A DNA stretch of 64,000 nt from the NCBI RefSeq assembly GCF_001262505.1, contig NZ_KQ410725.1, forward strand, positions 300,651 to 364,650. Direction: 5' to 3'. The notes under the pieces are model-generated. The model did not search any database. It worked only from the letters and a program-made list of their open reading frames with translations, and was not told the origin of the DNA. Position numbers and translations under genes: made by a program. Within the stretch, counting starts at the first letter, position 1, and every line of letters begins with the position of its first letter. The stretch is from Shinella sp. SUS2 (GTDB taxonomy: Bacteria > Pseudomonadota > Alphaproteobacteria > Rhizobiales > Rhizobiaceae). Shown piece after piece: positions 1-8,773 of the stretch.

Positions 1-419
1 AAAGACGCACCGGCGCGAAAACCTTCCGGGTAGTCGGCGAGATTGTAGTCGGCATCCGTCTTGGCGGCATCGTTCAGATAGGGCGTCAGCGGCTCGACGA
101 CACCGGCTTCCCATTGCGTATAGAGCGCCGAGTCCATCTGGATCATGTAGACGTCGGCAACGGAATTGGCCGAGCGGACGGCAAGGTTCATGCGGTCCGA
201 ATAAAGGTCCTCCGCAAAGGCATCGATCTTCACCTTGATGCCGGTCTCCGCCTCGAATTCCCCGACATGCTTGCGCAGCTCGGCCGTCCACGGGTGCTCG
301 CTGAGCAGCACCGTGATTTCCTTGCCGGACTGCTGCTTCCAGTCAATGGCGTGCGCGCTGGTGGACAGCGTGAAGGCGACGGATGCGGCCGTCAGCGCGA
401 GAAATGCCCTTCGTTTCAT
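1..419 (-). CDS. Sugar ABC transporter substrate-binding protein (3' end outside window)
   Basis: Only the N-terminal 139 codons are inside the window; the rest lies beyond base 1. The protein opens with a Sec signal peptide (Lys-Arg-Arg, a hydrophobic stretch, then a Ser-Ala-His-Ala cleavage site near residue 24). It continues with a fold typical of family 1 extracellular solute-binding proteins, with a segment TVLLSEHPWTAELRKHV-like in position and a DVYMIQMDS strand. The ATG at 419 is chosen because GGGAG sits 7 bases upstream; an in-frame ATG at 425 is too close to it. It diverges from the GMC oxidoreductase gene and shares an operator-bearing promoter region with it. The substrate is probably a sugar or polyol, inferred from the neighbouring kinases. 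Confidence 0.8.
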   Translation of the reverse strand, partial: MKRRAFLALTAASVAFTLSTSAHAIDWKQQSGKEITVLLSEHPWTAELRKHVGEFEAETGIKVKIDAFAEDLYSDRMNLAVRSANSVADVYMIQMDSALYTQWEAGVVEPLTPYLNDAAKTDADYNLADYPEGFRAGAS

Positions 420-455
420 GATCATGCTCCCGGTTGGTTTTGATCCCCACGCAGT

Positions 456-476
456 AAGTTGTTCACTTGACAACTT
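456..476. promoter_or_regulatory. Perfect 7-bp inverted repeat in divergent promoter
   Basis: AAGTTGT, 7 bases, ACAACTT. It overlaps the GntR-type operator copy at 473-495 and lies about 37 bases upstream of the binding-protein start, where a repressor or activator would act. Confidence 0.4.
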
Positions 477-495
477 GTTACTACATGTTAAAGAC
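473..495. promoter_or_regulatory. Candidate GntR operator, copy 1
   Basis: ACTTGT-N4-ACATGT followed by TAAAGAC. The same arrangement with one changed base outside the N4 spacer (TAGAGAC tail) occurs at 2265-2287 directly upstream of the GntR/UTRA gene. The core is a near-perfect palindrome. Inference: both are bound by that regulator. Confidence 0.55.
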
Positions 496-631
496 CAGCT
501 AACACAGGCTTGAAGCCCTGTCTAGTGCCCGAGCAGACGCATCGAACGGCGGAAACCCCACCATCGATGGATTTGCCAGCGGACGAGAACGGTCAGACTA
601 TCCGGCGACAGGCCGAGACGAAGAGGATGCG

Positions 632-2230
632 ATGCGCAAGAGCCCCCAGGAATTCGACTATGTCATCGTCGGCGCCGGTTCGGCGGGCTGCGTGCTGGCC
701 AACCGGCTGAGCGCCGACCCGGCCGTTTCCGTCTGCCTCGTCGAGGCTGGGCCGAGCGACCGCAGCCTCTTCATCCGGATGCCCGCGGCGCTGACCTTCC
801 CCATCGAAAGCGACCGCTACAACTGGAAATTCGAAAGCGAGCCGGAGCCGGAACTGCATGGCCGCAGCATCGGTCAGGCGCGCGGACGCGGCCTCGGCGG
901 CAGCTCCTCGATCAACGGCATGGTTTTCGTGCGCGGCGCGAAAGAGGACTACGACGGCTGGCGCGAACTCGGCGTCGAAGGCTGGGATTTCGAGGATTGC
1001 CTGCCCTTCTTCAAGAGGCTGGAAAACTTCGAGGGCGGCCGCGACCCGATGCGCGGTGGTGCAGGCCCCATCGATGTCGTGCGCAGCAAGGCCGACCATC
1101 CGCTCTACCGCACCTTCCTGAAAGCTGGGCAGGAGTTCGGCCTGCGTGAAGCCGGCGACTATAACAGCGGCGCGCAAGACGGCGTCCACATCACACAGGC
1201 GACCATCCGCGACGGCGTGCGCTGCAGCACCAGCCTCGCCTATCTCACCCCGGCAAAAAATCGCCCCAACCTCACCGTGATGACAGGCTGCCTCGTCGAA
1301 AAGATCCTTCTCGACGGCCGCACAGCGACGGGCGTCACGCTCTTGCAGCGCGGCGAGCGCAAGACGCTACGCGCCGCCCGCGAAACCATCCTGTCGGCCG
1401 GCACGGTCGGCTCGCCGCATCTGCTGATGCTCTCCGGCATCGGCGACCGTGAGGCCCTGAAGGAGCACGGCATCGCCAGCGCCGCCCACCTGCCCGGCGT
1501 CGGGGCCGATCTACAGGACCATGTCGTTGCCCCGTTGCGTTTCACCTCGCCGGGCGGCGTCTCGATCCGCCGGCAGCTCAACATGCTCGGCCGGCTGAAG
1601 CTCGGCATCGAATGGCTTTTGTTCAAGCGCGGTCTCGGCGCGACCAATTTCTTCGAGGTCGGCGCTTTCTTCAAGAGCAGCGAGACCGTGCCCTATTTCA
1701 ACATGCAGCACGAATTCCTGCCGTTCCTCGCCGATTTCCAATCCGGCAAGGTGACGATCTCCGATGGTTTCCAGTATTTCGTCAGCCAGATGCGGCCCTA
1801 CAGCCGCGGCCGGATCGCGCTGAAATCCGCCGCCCCCGCCGCAAAACCCTCCATCCGCTTCAACTATCTCACCGACCGACGCGACACGCTCGAAATGATC
1901 GACGGCATCCGCAAGACGCTGGACCTGGCGCACCAGCCGTCCTGGGATCGTTATCGCGGCCAGCCGGTCGATACGCCCGGCCTCAAGGCTTCGGACGCCG
2001 AGATCGAAGGGTGGCTGCGCACCGTCGCCAACACCGAACACCACCCGACCAGCACCTGCCGCATGGGCGCGGACGACCATGCCGTCACCGACGCCGCCGG
2101 CCGGGTGCACGGGCTGGAAAAGCTGCGCATCGTCGACGGCTCCATCCTGCCACGCGTGCCCTCCGCCAACATCAACGCCCCGATCATCATGGCCGCGGAA
2201 AAGATCGCCGCAACCATGACGCGGCGCTGA
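632..2230 (+). CDS. GMC family FAD oxidoreductase (choline/alcohol dehydrogenase type)
   Basis: A 532-residue flavoenzyme expected to oxidise an alcohol or polyol with FAD. The dinucleotide motif VIVGAGSAGCVLANRL is at residues 11-26, GMC signature 1 (GGSSSINGMVFVRG) at about 89-102, and the catalytic His region EHHPTSTCRMG at 469-479. A C-terminal Asn (N513 or N515) lies in the usual VPSANINAPI position. GAAGAGGA precedes the ATG at 632. It is the first + strand gene of the cluster, followed by the GntR regulator, ROK kinase and SIS protein, so it probably acts on a sugar or sugar alcohol entering through the divergent importer. The precise substrate cannot be read from the sequence. Confidence 0.88.
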   Translation: MRKSPQEFDYVIVGAGSAGCVLANRLSADPAVSVCLVEAGPSDRSLFIRMPAALTFPIESDRYNWKFESEPEPELHGRSIGQARGRGLGGSSSINGMVFVRGAKEDYDGWRELGVEGWDFEDCLPFFKRLENFEGGRDPMRGGAGPIDVVRSKADHPLYRTFLKAGQEFGLREAGDYNSGAQDGVHITQATIRDGVRCSTSLAYLTPAKNRPNLTVMTGCLVEKILLDGRTATGVTLLQRGERKTLRAARETILSAGTVGSPHLLMLSGIGDREALKEHGIASAAHLPGVGADLQDHVVAPLRFTSPGGVSIRRQLNMLGRLKLGIEWLLFKRGLGATNFFEVGAFFKSSETVPYFNMQHEFLPFLADFQSGKVTISDGFQYFVSQMRPYSRGRIALKSAAPAAKPSIRFNYLTDRRDTLEMIDGIRKTLDLAHQPSWDRYRGQPVDTPGLKASDAEIEGWLRTVANTEHHPTSTCRMGADDHAVTDAAGRVHGLEKLRIVDGSILPRVPSANINAPIIMAAEKIAATMTRR

Positions 2231-2264
2231 CGGCGAAGGGAACATTCTCAAGGTGCGCTTGCCG

Positions 2265-2287
2265 ACTTGTCTCGACATGTTAGAGAC
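2265..2287. promoter_or_regulatory. Candidate GntR operator, copy 2 (autoregulatory)
   Basis: ACTTGT-N4-ACATGT-TAGAGAC, about 36 bases before the GntR start codon. It matches the copy at 473-495 in all but the N4 spacer and one other base. Confidence 0.55.
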
Positions 2288-2322
2288 TGTTGGTTTGACC
2301 GCCTCACGAGAAAGGAAAACCG

Positions 2323-3081
2323 ATGACCGAGACATGGCTGAAAAAGAAACCGATCCGCAAGAGCGGCGCTGTCCCGATGTATGCGCAGGTGGCCGAAATC
2401 CTCGACGGCGCGGTGAAGGCGCGCAACGGTGCGCATTTCGCCCTGCCCTCGGAAGGTGAACTGTCGCGGGAATTCGGCGTCTCCCGTGTCACCATCCGCC
2501 AGGCGCTCAAGCAGCTCGAAACCCGTGGCGTCATCTATAGCGAGCACGGCCGCGGCTACTTCAGCACCGCCTCGCGCATGAAGGGCGTCTCGGGCTTCCA
2601 CAGTTTCACGACGGAAGTGCGCAAGCTTGGCGCCGAGCCCGGCTCTGTGGTCGTCGCCTTCGAGGAAGGACAGCCTCTGTCGCCCGCCTTCCGCAAGCAT
2701 CTCCAGACCGAGAGCGAAAGCGGCCCGGATTTCCTCTTTCTGCGCCGGGTGCGCAGCATCGACGGCGATCCGGTGGCGCTGGAGGACGCATACCTGCCTG
2801 CCGCGCTCTATCCTTCGGCAACGCGGGCAATGTTCGAGGGTGCTTCGCTTTATGCCGAGATGGCATCGACCTGGGGCATCGTGCCCACCTGGACGGACGC
2901 GTTGTTCGAGCCGGCAGCGGCCACGGACGAAGAGGCCGCCCACCTGAAGATTGCGCCCGGCGCACCGGTTCTCACCGTCTGGCGTGTCACGGTCACCGAT
3001 ACGGACCAGGCCGTCGAATATGTGAAGTCCGTCTACAAGGGCGACGGCTTCATGCTGAACGTCAATCGATATCGCCTCTAG
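2323..3081 (+). CDS. GntR family regulator with UTRA ligand-binding domain
   Basis: A 252-residue HutC-subfamily regulator. The winged helix is at about residues 18-82, with LPSEGELSREFGVSRVTIRQ and the wing ETRGVIYSEHGRGYF. The UTRA effector domain spans about 95-248 and typically binds a phosphorylated sugar or similar metabolite. A 92-base gap with a candidate operator separates it from the GMC gene, and the ROK kinase follows after 8 bases. It probably controls the kinase and SIS genes downstream and the divergent importer. A phosphosugar made by the ROK kinase would be a natural effector, which is an inference. Confidence 0.9.
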   Translation: MTETWLKKKPIRKSGAVPMYAQVAEILDGAVKARNGAHFALPSEGELSREFGVSRVTIRQALKQLETRGVIYSEHGRGYFSTASRMKGVSGFHSFTTEVRKLGAEPGSVVVAFEEGQPLSPAFRKHLQTESESGPDFLFLRRVRSIDGDPVALEDAYLPAALYPSATRAMFEGASLYAEMASTWGIVPTWTDALFEPAAATDEEAAHLKIAPGAPVLTVWRVTVTDTDQAVEYVKSVYKGDGFMLNVNRYRL

Positions 3082-3089
3082 GAGCACCC

Positions 3090-4058
3090 GTGTCGCAACA
3101 GGATTTCGCAATCGGCATCGACATCGGCGGCGGCAGCACGAAGATCGGCCTCGTCTCGACTGGGGGCGAGATCATCGAGCGACGGCGCGTGGTCGTCGGC
3201 GATACCGACGATGCGGACACGATCGTCGCGCAGTATGCCGAAACGGTTCGCGACATCCTGGGCGCACATCCGGCGGCGAGGGTGCTGGGGATCGGCATCG
3301 GCTTCCCGGGCCGCATCCATCCGGACAACCTGTCCGGCGATCTCGGCAACATCCCTGCCCTCGACGACTTCCCGCTGGCCGAGCGGATCGGCGGGCTGTT
3401 TTCCCTTCCGGCACGGATGGAGAACGACGGAACCGCAGCCGGTCTTGCGGAAGCGATGTTCGGCAAGGATCGCGCTGCCCGCCGCCTTCTCCTGATCGCG
3501 GCAGGGACCGGCATCGGCGTTGCGCTCACCATCGACGGAAAGCCGTTCATCACGTCGGGCGGAGGCCTCGGCAATGCCGGGCAGCTCATCATCCACGGCA
3601 GCGACGGCCGCCCCTGCCGCCAGGGATGCGTCGGTTGCCTGGAATCGCTGGCGTCCGGCGACGCCCTGAACGGCATCGCGCGGCGCTATTGCGTCGAGGT
3701 GCCGGACAGTCCACTCGCCAGAAGAGCAAGTGACCACGGACGGGAGGCCGATGCGTCCGATGTCATCGCAACAGCGCTTGCCGGCGATGCGGCCGCAAAG
3801 GCGATGCTCTCGGATGTCGGGCGATGGCTCGGCCGCGGTGCGGCGACCTGGGCGCAGATCTTCGCGCCCGACGTCATTCTGCTCGGCGGCGGGTTGAGCG
3901 CGGCCGGCAACCTGCTGCTCGCCCCGCTGGAGCGGGAAGCGCGGCTCTCGGGCCTCGACCTCTATCTCGCGCCGGTCCGTTTCGCGCTTGCCTCGCTCGG
4001 CAACGACGCCGGCATCATCGGTGCGGCAGCGCAGATCTTTCCCACCCCCAAGCCATGA
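3090..4058 (+). CDS. ROK family sugar kinase
   Basis: A 322-residue protein starting at GTG, with AGGAG overlapping the stop of the GntR gene. The N-terminal phosphate-binding motif GIDIGGGSTKIGL is present, followed by a second ATPase motif (AAGTGIGVAL) and the ROK signature GGGLGNAGQLIIHGSDG. The zinc-site cysteines follow (CRQGCVGCLES, spacing C-x3-C-x2-C rather than the commoner C-x-C-x4-C). No DNA-binding helix precedes the kinase fold, so it is an enzyme rather than a repressor. It should phosphorylate a hexose or amino sugar for the SIS-domain protein encoded next. Confidence 0.88.
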   Translation: MSQQDFAIGIDIGGGSTKIGLVSTGGEIIERRRVVVGDTDDADTIVAQYAETVRDILGAHPAARVLGIGIGFPGRIHPDNLSGDLGNIPALDDFPLAERIGGLFSLPARMENDGTAAGLAEAMFGKDRAARRLLLIAAGTGIGVALTIDGKPFITSGGGLGNAGQLIIHGSDGRPCRQGCVGCLESLASGDALNGIARRYCVEVPDSPLARRASDHGREADASDVIATALAGDAAAKAMLSDVGRWLGRGAATWAQIFAPDVILLGGGLSAAGNLLLAPLEREARLSGLDLYLAPVRFALASLGNDAGIIGAAAQIFPTPKP

Positions 4059-4068
4059 TGGAGTTTCC

Positions 4069-5127
4069 GTGTCCCAGTCCTATCTCGACGAAATCGCCGA
4101 ACAGCCGGCGGCAATCCGCAAGCTCGGCCGGCTCGTCACGCCCGACCTGATTGCCAAGGCCAAGGCGATCCGCACCGCGATCGACAACGGCGATGTGCGG
4201 CATGTCCTTCTCACCGGCATGGGCGGCTCCCTGTTCAGCGCCTACGGCACCTGGCTGCGGCTGAGCCAGGCACTGCCGGTCCCGGTCTCGCTCTGGGATA
4301 CGTCCGAACTGATCCAGCAGGCGCCGGCGCTGCTGCGGGCCGGCACCATGGTCATCGCCATCTCGCAGTCGGGCGAAAGCGTCGAACTGCGCCGCATGAC
4401 GGAACTGGACGCCGGCGTCACCGTCAAGGTTGCGATCACCAATCCCAGCGACAACACCCTCGCCCGCTGGGCCACGCTGGCGCTGGCGACGGAGGTCGGC
4501 CCCGAACAGACCGTATCGACCAAGACCTATTCCGCCGGCCTTGCCACCCTCTACATCCTGGAGCGCCTGCTGACCGGCGACGGCGACACCCTGGCAGCAG
4601 ACATCGCCACGCTCGCCGATGCCGCCGAAACCCTGCTCTCCACCCTGCCCGCCCAGATGGACGAAACGCTGGCCTCGCTCGGTCACGACAGGCCGCTGAC
4701 CTTCATCGGCCGCGGCGCAAGCTATGCCAGCGCCCAGATGGCCGCGCTGGTGACGGCTGAGGCTGCAAAGGCCCCGACACAGGCGCTGTCCGGCGGCCAG
4801 TTCCGACACGGTCCGCTGGAACTGGTGCGCGACGGGTTCCGCAGCCTGCTGTTCCTCGGCGGCTCCGGTGCGACGCTCGACCTCAACCTGAAGACCGTCG
4901 CCGACATCACCCGCTTCGGCGGCCGGTGCCTCGTCGTCGCGCCGGAAGCCACGGCAGCGGCCGTTGCGGGGAACGAACCGGTCCTGTCCCTGCCCGATGT
5001 TGCGGAAGGGCTTCTGCCTGTGCTGGAAATCCTCCCCATCCAGCTCCTGATGGTCCCGATGGCCGTCGCGCGCGGCTTCGAGCCTGCAAAATTCCTCAAC
5101 GGCTCGAAGATCACCGTCATCGAGTAG
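4069..5127 (+). CDS. SIS domain sugar-phosphate isomerase/deaminase (AgaS/GlmS-C-like)
   Basis: A 352-residue protein with two SIS domains, at about residues 35-165 and 200-340. The phosphosugar-binding motif ISQSGES is at about 98-104, and GGQFRHGPLEL resembles the active-site segment of the GlmS isomerase half. No glutaminase domain is present, so it resembles AgaS, FrlB and glucosamine-6-phosphate deaminase-like enzymes. The GTG at 4069 with TGGAG upstream is preferred; a frame-open ATG at 3988 would bury the start deep in the kinase gene. It probably converts the ROK product to a ketose phosphate, possibly releasing ammonia. Confidence 0.85.
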   Translation: MSQSYLDEIAEQPAAIRKLGRLVTPDLIAKAKAIRTAIDNGDVRHVLLTGMGGSLFSAYGTWLRLSQALPVPVSLWDTSELIQQAPALLRAGTMVIAISQSGESVELRRMTELDAGVTVKVAITNPSDNTLARWATLALATEVGPEQTVSTKTYSAGLATLYILERLLTGDGDTLAADIATLADAAETLLSTLPAQMDETLASLGHDRPLTFIGRGASYASAQMAALVTAEAAKAPTQALSGGQFRHGPLELVRDGFRSLLFLGGSGATLDLNLKTVADITRFGGRCLVVAPEATAAAVAGNEPVLSLPDVAEGLLPVLEILPIQLLMVPMAVARGFEPAKFLNGSKITVIE

Positions 5128-5134
5128 CAACGCG

Positions 5135-5170
5135 AACACCACCCCGGCCCAGAAGCGGGGGTGGTGTTTT
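5135..5170. terminator. Bidirectional rho-independent terminator
   Basis: Eleven-base arms AACACCACCCC and GGGGTGGTGTT separated by 12 bases and ending in TTTT on the + strand. It lies between the convergent SIS gene (+) and GatZ-like gene (-). Confidence 0.75.
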
Positions 5171-5215
5171 CCATGCTGAAGAGCACGACGGATTTCCTTG
5201 CGCCGGAAAATCGAT

Positions 5216-6484
5216 CTATCGGTTGCCGGCGGCGGCGTAGGCGGCGAGCGTTTGCGCAATCCGCCAGATGACGACGGCCTCCGGGTCCAGCGGCCTGTCG
5301 GCGAACCGGCCCGCCGGAGACATGTGCTGCCAGAACAGCGGGAGCGGCACGGTGCGGTCCTTCAAGGCAGTAAACAGCCGCCCGACGGCGGCCTCCGCCT
5401 CCGGGGTCGCCCAGTAGTAGCGAATGCGGTCGGAAAGCGAATAGTGCCGCAGCAGCCGCTCCTCCTCCTTCGCGCCATGATAGTGCCGGCACCAGTGCTC
5501 GGGGTGATGCAGCATGACGGCCTCCATGGCCGCCATGAGGGGGCGCTCCCCGTAGTCGGGGACCAGGTCCGACGCGATAGCATCCAGTGCATAGAGCGCT
5601 TCGCGAAGCACGAATGTCAGTTCCGGGCCGACCTTCAGAATGGGGAAGCCATCCTCGACAAGCGCGGCGAGCGAACCGGTTCCCTGGTAGTCGGTCGAAT
5701 GCGCCTCGAAGACGAATTGCGGTTCCGCGTCGAGAACCTGCGCAAGCCCGGCGATCTTTGTCCGGTCGTAGAAGATCACATTGTGGTTGCCGAATTCGAC
5801 GCCCGGCTGCACGACGAGGCCGATTGCGCGCTCGAAGGCCGCCGACAGCCCGGCTTCGGCGAAGACCCGTCGATGGATTTCGATGGTCTTGCGGGCAGAG
5901 ACCCCGTCCGTCGGCTCGATCGACGTCAGGGCGTGATCGGCACCGCCCGGTGGCGGCACCTCCGTTCCGATGACATAGACAGGCATGGCGCCGCCGGCAG
6001 CGGCCGCACGCGCTTCCGCAACGGCTGCAAGCCGGCAGGCACGACGCGCCGTCGTTTCGTCATCCAGCGCCGCCGGCTCGCCGCGGCACCCCATGGAGGC
6101 ATCGAGGTGGATCTTGCGGAAGCCGGCATCGATATAGGCCGCGACCATCGCCTCCGCCTCGGCCATCGCCTCTTCGGCCGGCTGCTCGCGCCATGGATTG
6201 GGGCCGAGATGATCTCCCCCGAGGACGACAAGCTCCCGTGGGCAGGCCTCCTCCACGGCCAGTTTGTGCACAAGGCGGGCAAAATCCGCCGGCCGCATGC
6301 CGGTATAGCCGCCCAGATGGTTGACCTGATTGCACGTCGCCTCGATCAGCACGGTACGTCCGGTCTTTGCGCCATGCCGCAGCGCCGCCCGCAGGACCAG
6401 CGGATGGGCCGAGCAGACCGATGTGACGCCCTTCGGCGTGCCCTGGCGCCGCAGCGCCGCAAGTTCCCCCAGCGCGACCCCCAT
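5216..6484 (-). CDS. GatZ/KbaZ-like tagatose-bisphosphate aldolase subunit
   Basis: A 422-residue protein of the GatZ/KbaZ family, in enteric bacteria the non-catalytic partner that stabilises the GatY/KbaY class II aldolase. The family N-terminus (KGVTSVCSAHPLVLRAAL) is near residues 15-35. EATCNQVNHLGGYTG, LGGDHLGPNPW and HLDASMGC follow in family order. The ATG at 6484 overlaps the PfkB stop as TGATG, so the two are translationally coupled. No GatY-type catalytic subunit is encoded in the window, so this homolog may act alone or with a distant partner. Confidence 0.85.
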   Translation of the reverse strand: MGVALGELAALRRQGTPKGVTSVCSAHPLVLRAALRHGAKTGRTVLIEATCNQVNHLGGYTGMRPADFARLVHKLAVEEACPRELVVLGGDHLGPNPWREQPAEEAMAEAEAMVAAYIDAGFRKIHLDASMGCRGEPAALDDETTARRACRLAAVAEARAAAAGGAMPVYVIGTEVPPPGGADHALTSIEPTDGVSARKTIEIHRRVFAEAGLSAAFERAIGLVVQPGVEFGNHNVIFYDRTKIAGLAQVLDAEPQFVFEAHSTDYQGTGSLAALVEDGFPILKVGPELTFVLREALYALDAIASDLVPDYGERPLMAAMEAVMLHHPEHWCRHYHGAKEEERLLRHYSLSDRIRYYWATPEAEAAVGRLFTALKDRTVPLPLFWQHMSPAGRFADRPLDPEAVVIWRIAQTLAAYAAAGNR

Positions 6485-7461
6485 CACGAATATCTCCCCG
6501 TCGAAGCGATGAAAGCGTCGAGTTCGCCCCGCGTCCCCGCGCCCTCCATCGGGCCGAGGCGGGTCACGTTGCGGGCACCTGCGGCGGCGGCATAGGTCAG
6601 GGCGTGTTGCGGCGTCAGGCCAAGGCGGCGGCCAGCGACATAGGCACCGCCGAAACAATCGCCGGCCCCCGTGGGATCGACCTCCTCGACGACGAAGGAC
6701 GGCACGTCGACCCGCGTTCCGTCACGGTTGAAATAGCTGGCTCCATCAGCGCCGCGCTTCAGGACGACCTCCTTCACGCCGCGCTCGAACAGGCGGCGAA
6801 CCGCAGCCGTTTCGCCATCCACGCCGGCCGCCCGCTCCAGCTCCTCCCCCGACGGCAGGAGCAGATCGGCGGCGGAGACGAGGCGATCGAAACGGCGCTC
6901 GGTTTCCGCGTCGAGTTTCAGCTCCTTGCGGATGTTCGGATCGACGGACAACGTACCGCCACGGGCCTTGATGATATCGACCGCCTTGTCGATGACGGCG
7001 ATGGCACTGGGCATCGACAGCGCCGAGCCCATGACGTGCAGGTGCCCGCCCCGCCCGACAAGGTCGCTCACAGGTACGCTCCATCCGAAACGCGCCGCGG
7101 CAGACCGCGCGATGTTGAACACGAAGTCGCGCGAGCCGTTGTCCCGATAGCGGACGAAGGCGCTGCCCGTCGGGAATTCGGGATCGATGGAAATGGCCGA
7201 GACATCGACGCCATCGCGCTTTAGGCGCTCGACGTTCACGCGCCCGAAATCGTCATCGCCCACGGCACCGATCATCGCGGCCTGGCCGCCGAAGCGCCCG
7301 CATTGGGAGATGAAGATCGCCGGAGCACCGCTGGCAAAGGGGCCGATCAGCGGCTGGGCCTCGACAAATCCCGTGCCGACCGTCGTCGCGACGATCTCGA
7401 CAAGGATCTCGCCCACGCAGATCGTGGGGCCGAGCGCATCCGGTGCCAGTGCAGACGTCAT
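6484..7461 (-). CDS. PfkB family carbohydrate kinase
   Basis: A 325-residue ribokinase-type kinase. The C-terminal signature [17 protein letters not shown] carries the catalytic Asp and anion hole, and the N-terminal domain has the substrate segment [17 protein letters not shown]. The ATG at 7461 has GAGG 8 bases upstream; open frame extends further upstream but without the family fold. It lies 34 bases after the ROK repressor and overlaps the GatZ-like gene. Together with the epimerase and GatZ it suggests phosphorylation of a ketohexose or its 1-phosphate before aldol cleavage. Confidence 0.88.
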   Translation of the reverse strand: MTSALAPDALGPTICVGEILVEIVATTVGTGFVEAQPLIGPFASGAPAIFISQCGRFGGQAAMIGAVGDDDFGRVNVERLKRDGVDVSAISIDPEFPTGSAFVRYRDNGSRDFVFNIARSAAARFGWSVPVSDLVGRGGHLHVMGSALSMPSAIAVIDKAVDIIKARGGTLSVDPNIRKELKLDAETERRFDRLVSAADLLLPSGEELERAAGVDGETAAVRRLFERGVKEVVLKRGADGASYFNRDGTRVDVPSFVVEEVDPTGAGDCFGGAYVAGRRLGLTPQHALTYAAAAGARNVTRLGPMEGAGTRGELDAFIASTGRYS

Positions 7462-7495
7462 GAGGGATACCTCGCTTTGATGCTGGGGGCCACGC

Positions 7496-8707
7496 CTAGG
7501 TGGCGGTTGAGCGTTGCAGCGCCGGATCATCGGCACCGAGGTCTTCATTTTCGAGCGACAGGAAGCGCTGATGCAGCATGCAGGCCGCCCCGAAGGCGGG
7601 GCCGATTTCCGTGTCGTCGACGGAAATCTCCGGCGCGGGGAACAGCGTGCTCTGCCCCTCCGCCATATGCGCGGCTACGCGGGCCGCAACCAGCGGATAG
7701 AGCCCGGCCACCGATCCCCCGAGCACAATCCGCTCGGGATCGATGAGGCGGCATGCCTGCAGCAGGGCGCAGGCGAGATGCCGCGACCAGTCTTCGGCAA
7801 TGTTCACGGCGGCGGGAACACGGTCGCGCACATCCGCGATGAAAGCGTGCAGTCCGGGCGCCGCCGAACCGGTCGCCGCGCGATACCGTGCCACGAGTGC
7901 CTCACGCCCGATCAGCTGCTCGAACTTCTGCCCGCCGCTGCCGGGCACCAGGATGTGACCGATCTCGCCCGCAAGGCCATGGCCGCCGCGAAAGAGCTTG
8001 CCATCGATCATGATCCCGCCGCCGATACCGGTCTCCATCGAAAGGAAGAGCGTGACGCCCGCCCGGCCGTTCCGGTAGCTGTCGCCGATCGCAAAGGCAT
8101 TGGCATCGTTCTCGACCGCAACGGGCATGGGCACGGGAACGGCATCGCGTGCAATCTGCCCGAGCGGCACGTTTCGCCATCCGATGATCGGCGCCAGCGC
8201 AACGACCCCGTCCGGTCCGATATGCGCGGGGGTCGATATCCCGAGCCCCCTGCACCGGGCAAGCATGCCCGGGTCCATGGCACCGACGACCATCTCGATC
8301 GCCTGCTGCATCGCAGCCTCGACGGTCGAGGAGACCGTGTCAAACGCCTCGCTCCGATAGAGCCGAACCTGGGCGGCAAGGTCGATGACGGTCGTCGAAA
8401 TGTGCTCGACACCGATTTCGACGCCGATGAAGAAGGCGGCATCGGGCACGAGCTGGAGCATGATCCCCGGCCGCCCGGCACGGGCCTGGCCGGCGCGGTC
8501 GGGGCCGTCGCCATCGATCTCCTCGACGAAACCGCTTCCCGTCAGCTCCGCCACGATCTGCCCCGAGGACGAGCGGTTCATGGCAAGTTGCCGCGCCAGC
8601 TCCGCCCGGCTCATGCAGCGGTTGCTGTAGATCGCCTGCAGCGCGGCCACGATGTTGTTCTGCCGAATGCGGCGCGGCGTGCTGCCGATGGAAACGATGT
8701 CGCTCAT
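7496..8707 (-). CDS. ROK family transcriptional repressor
   Basis: A 403-residue protein with an N-terminal winged helix at about residues 15-70 ([20 protein letters not shown]) fused to a ROK sugar-sensing domain. The [12 protein letters not shown] motif around residue 250 is kept, but the cysteines that normally bind structural zinc after it are absent ([15 protein letters not shown]). It lies between the epimerase and kinase genes on the same strand, so it probably regulates this operon and perhaps the divergent importer. The effector is probably the free sugar or its epimer. Confidence 0.87.
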   Translation of the reverse strand: MSDIVSIGSTPRRIRQNNIVAALQAIYSNRCMSRAELARQLAMNRSSSGQIVAELTGSGFVEEIDGDGPDRAGQARAGRPGIMLQLVPDAAFFIGVEIGVEHISTTVIDLAAQVRLYRSEAFDTVSSTVEAAMQQAIEMVVGAMDPGMLARCRGLGISTPAHIGPDGVVALAPIIGWRNVPLGQIARDAVPVPMPVAVENDANAFAIGDSYRNGRAGVTLFLSMETGIGGGIMIDGKLFRGGHGLAGEIGHILVPGSGGQKFEQLIGREALVARYRAATGSAAPGLHAFIADVRDRVPAAVNIAEDWSRHLACALLQACRLIDPERIVLGGSVAGLYPLVAARVAAHMAEGQSTLFPAPEISVDDTEIGPAFGAACMLHQRFLSLENEDLGADDPALQRSTAT

Positions 8708-8773
8708 CTCCCGATCCCCCCGAATGAACCCGCCTCGACCCTACACGGACAAAGCACGTTGCTAGAAGAGCCT

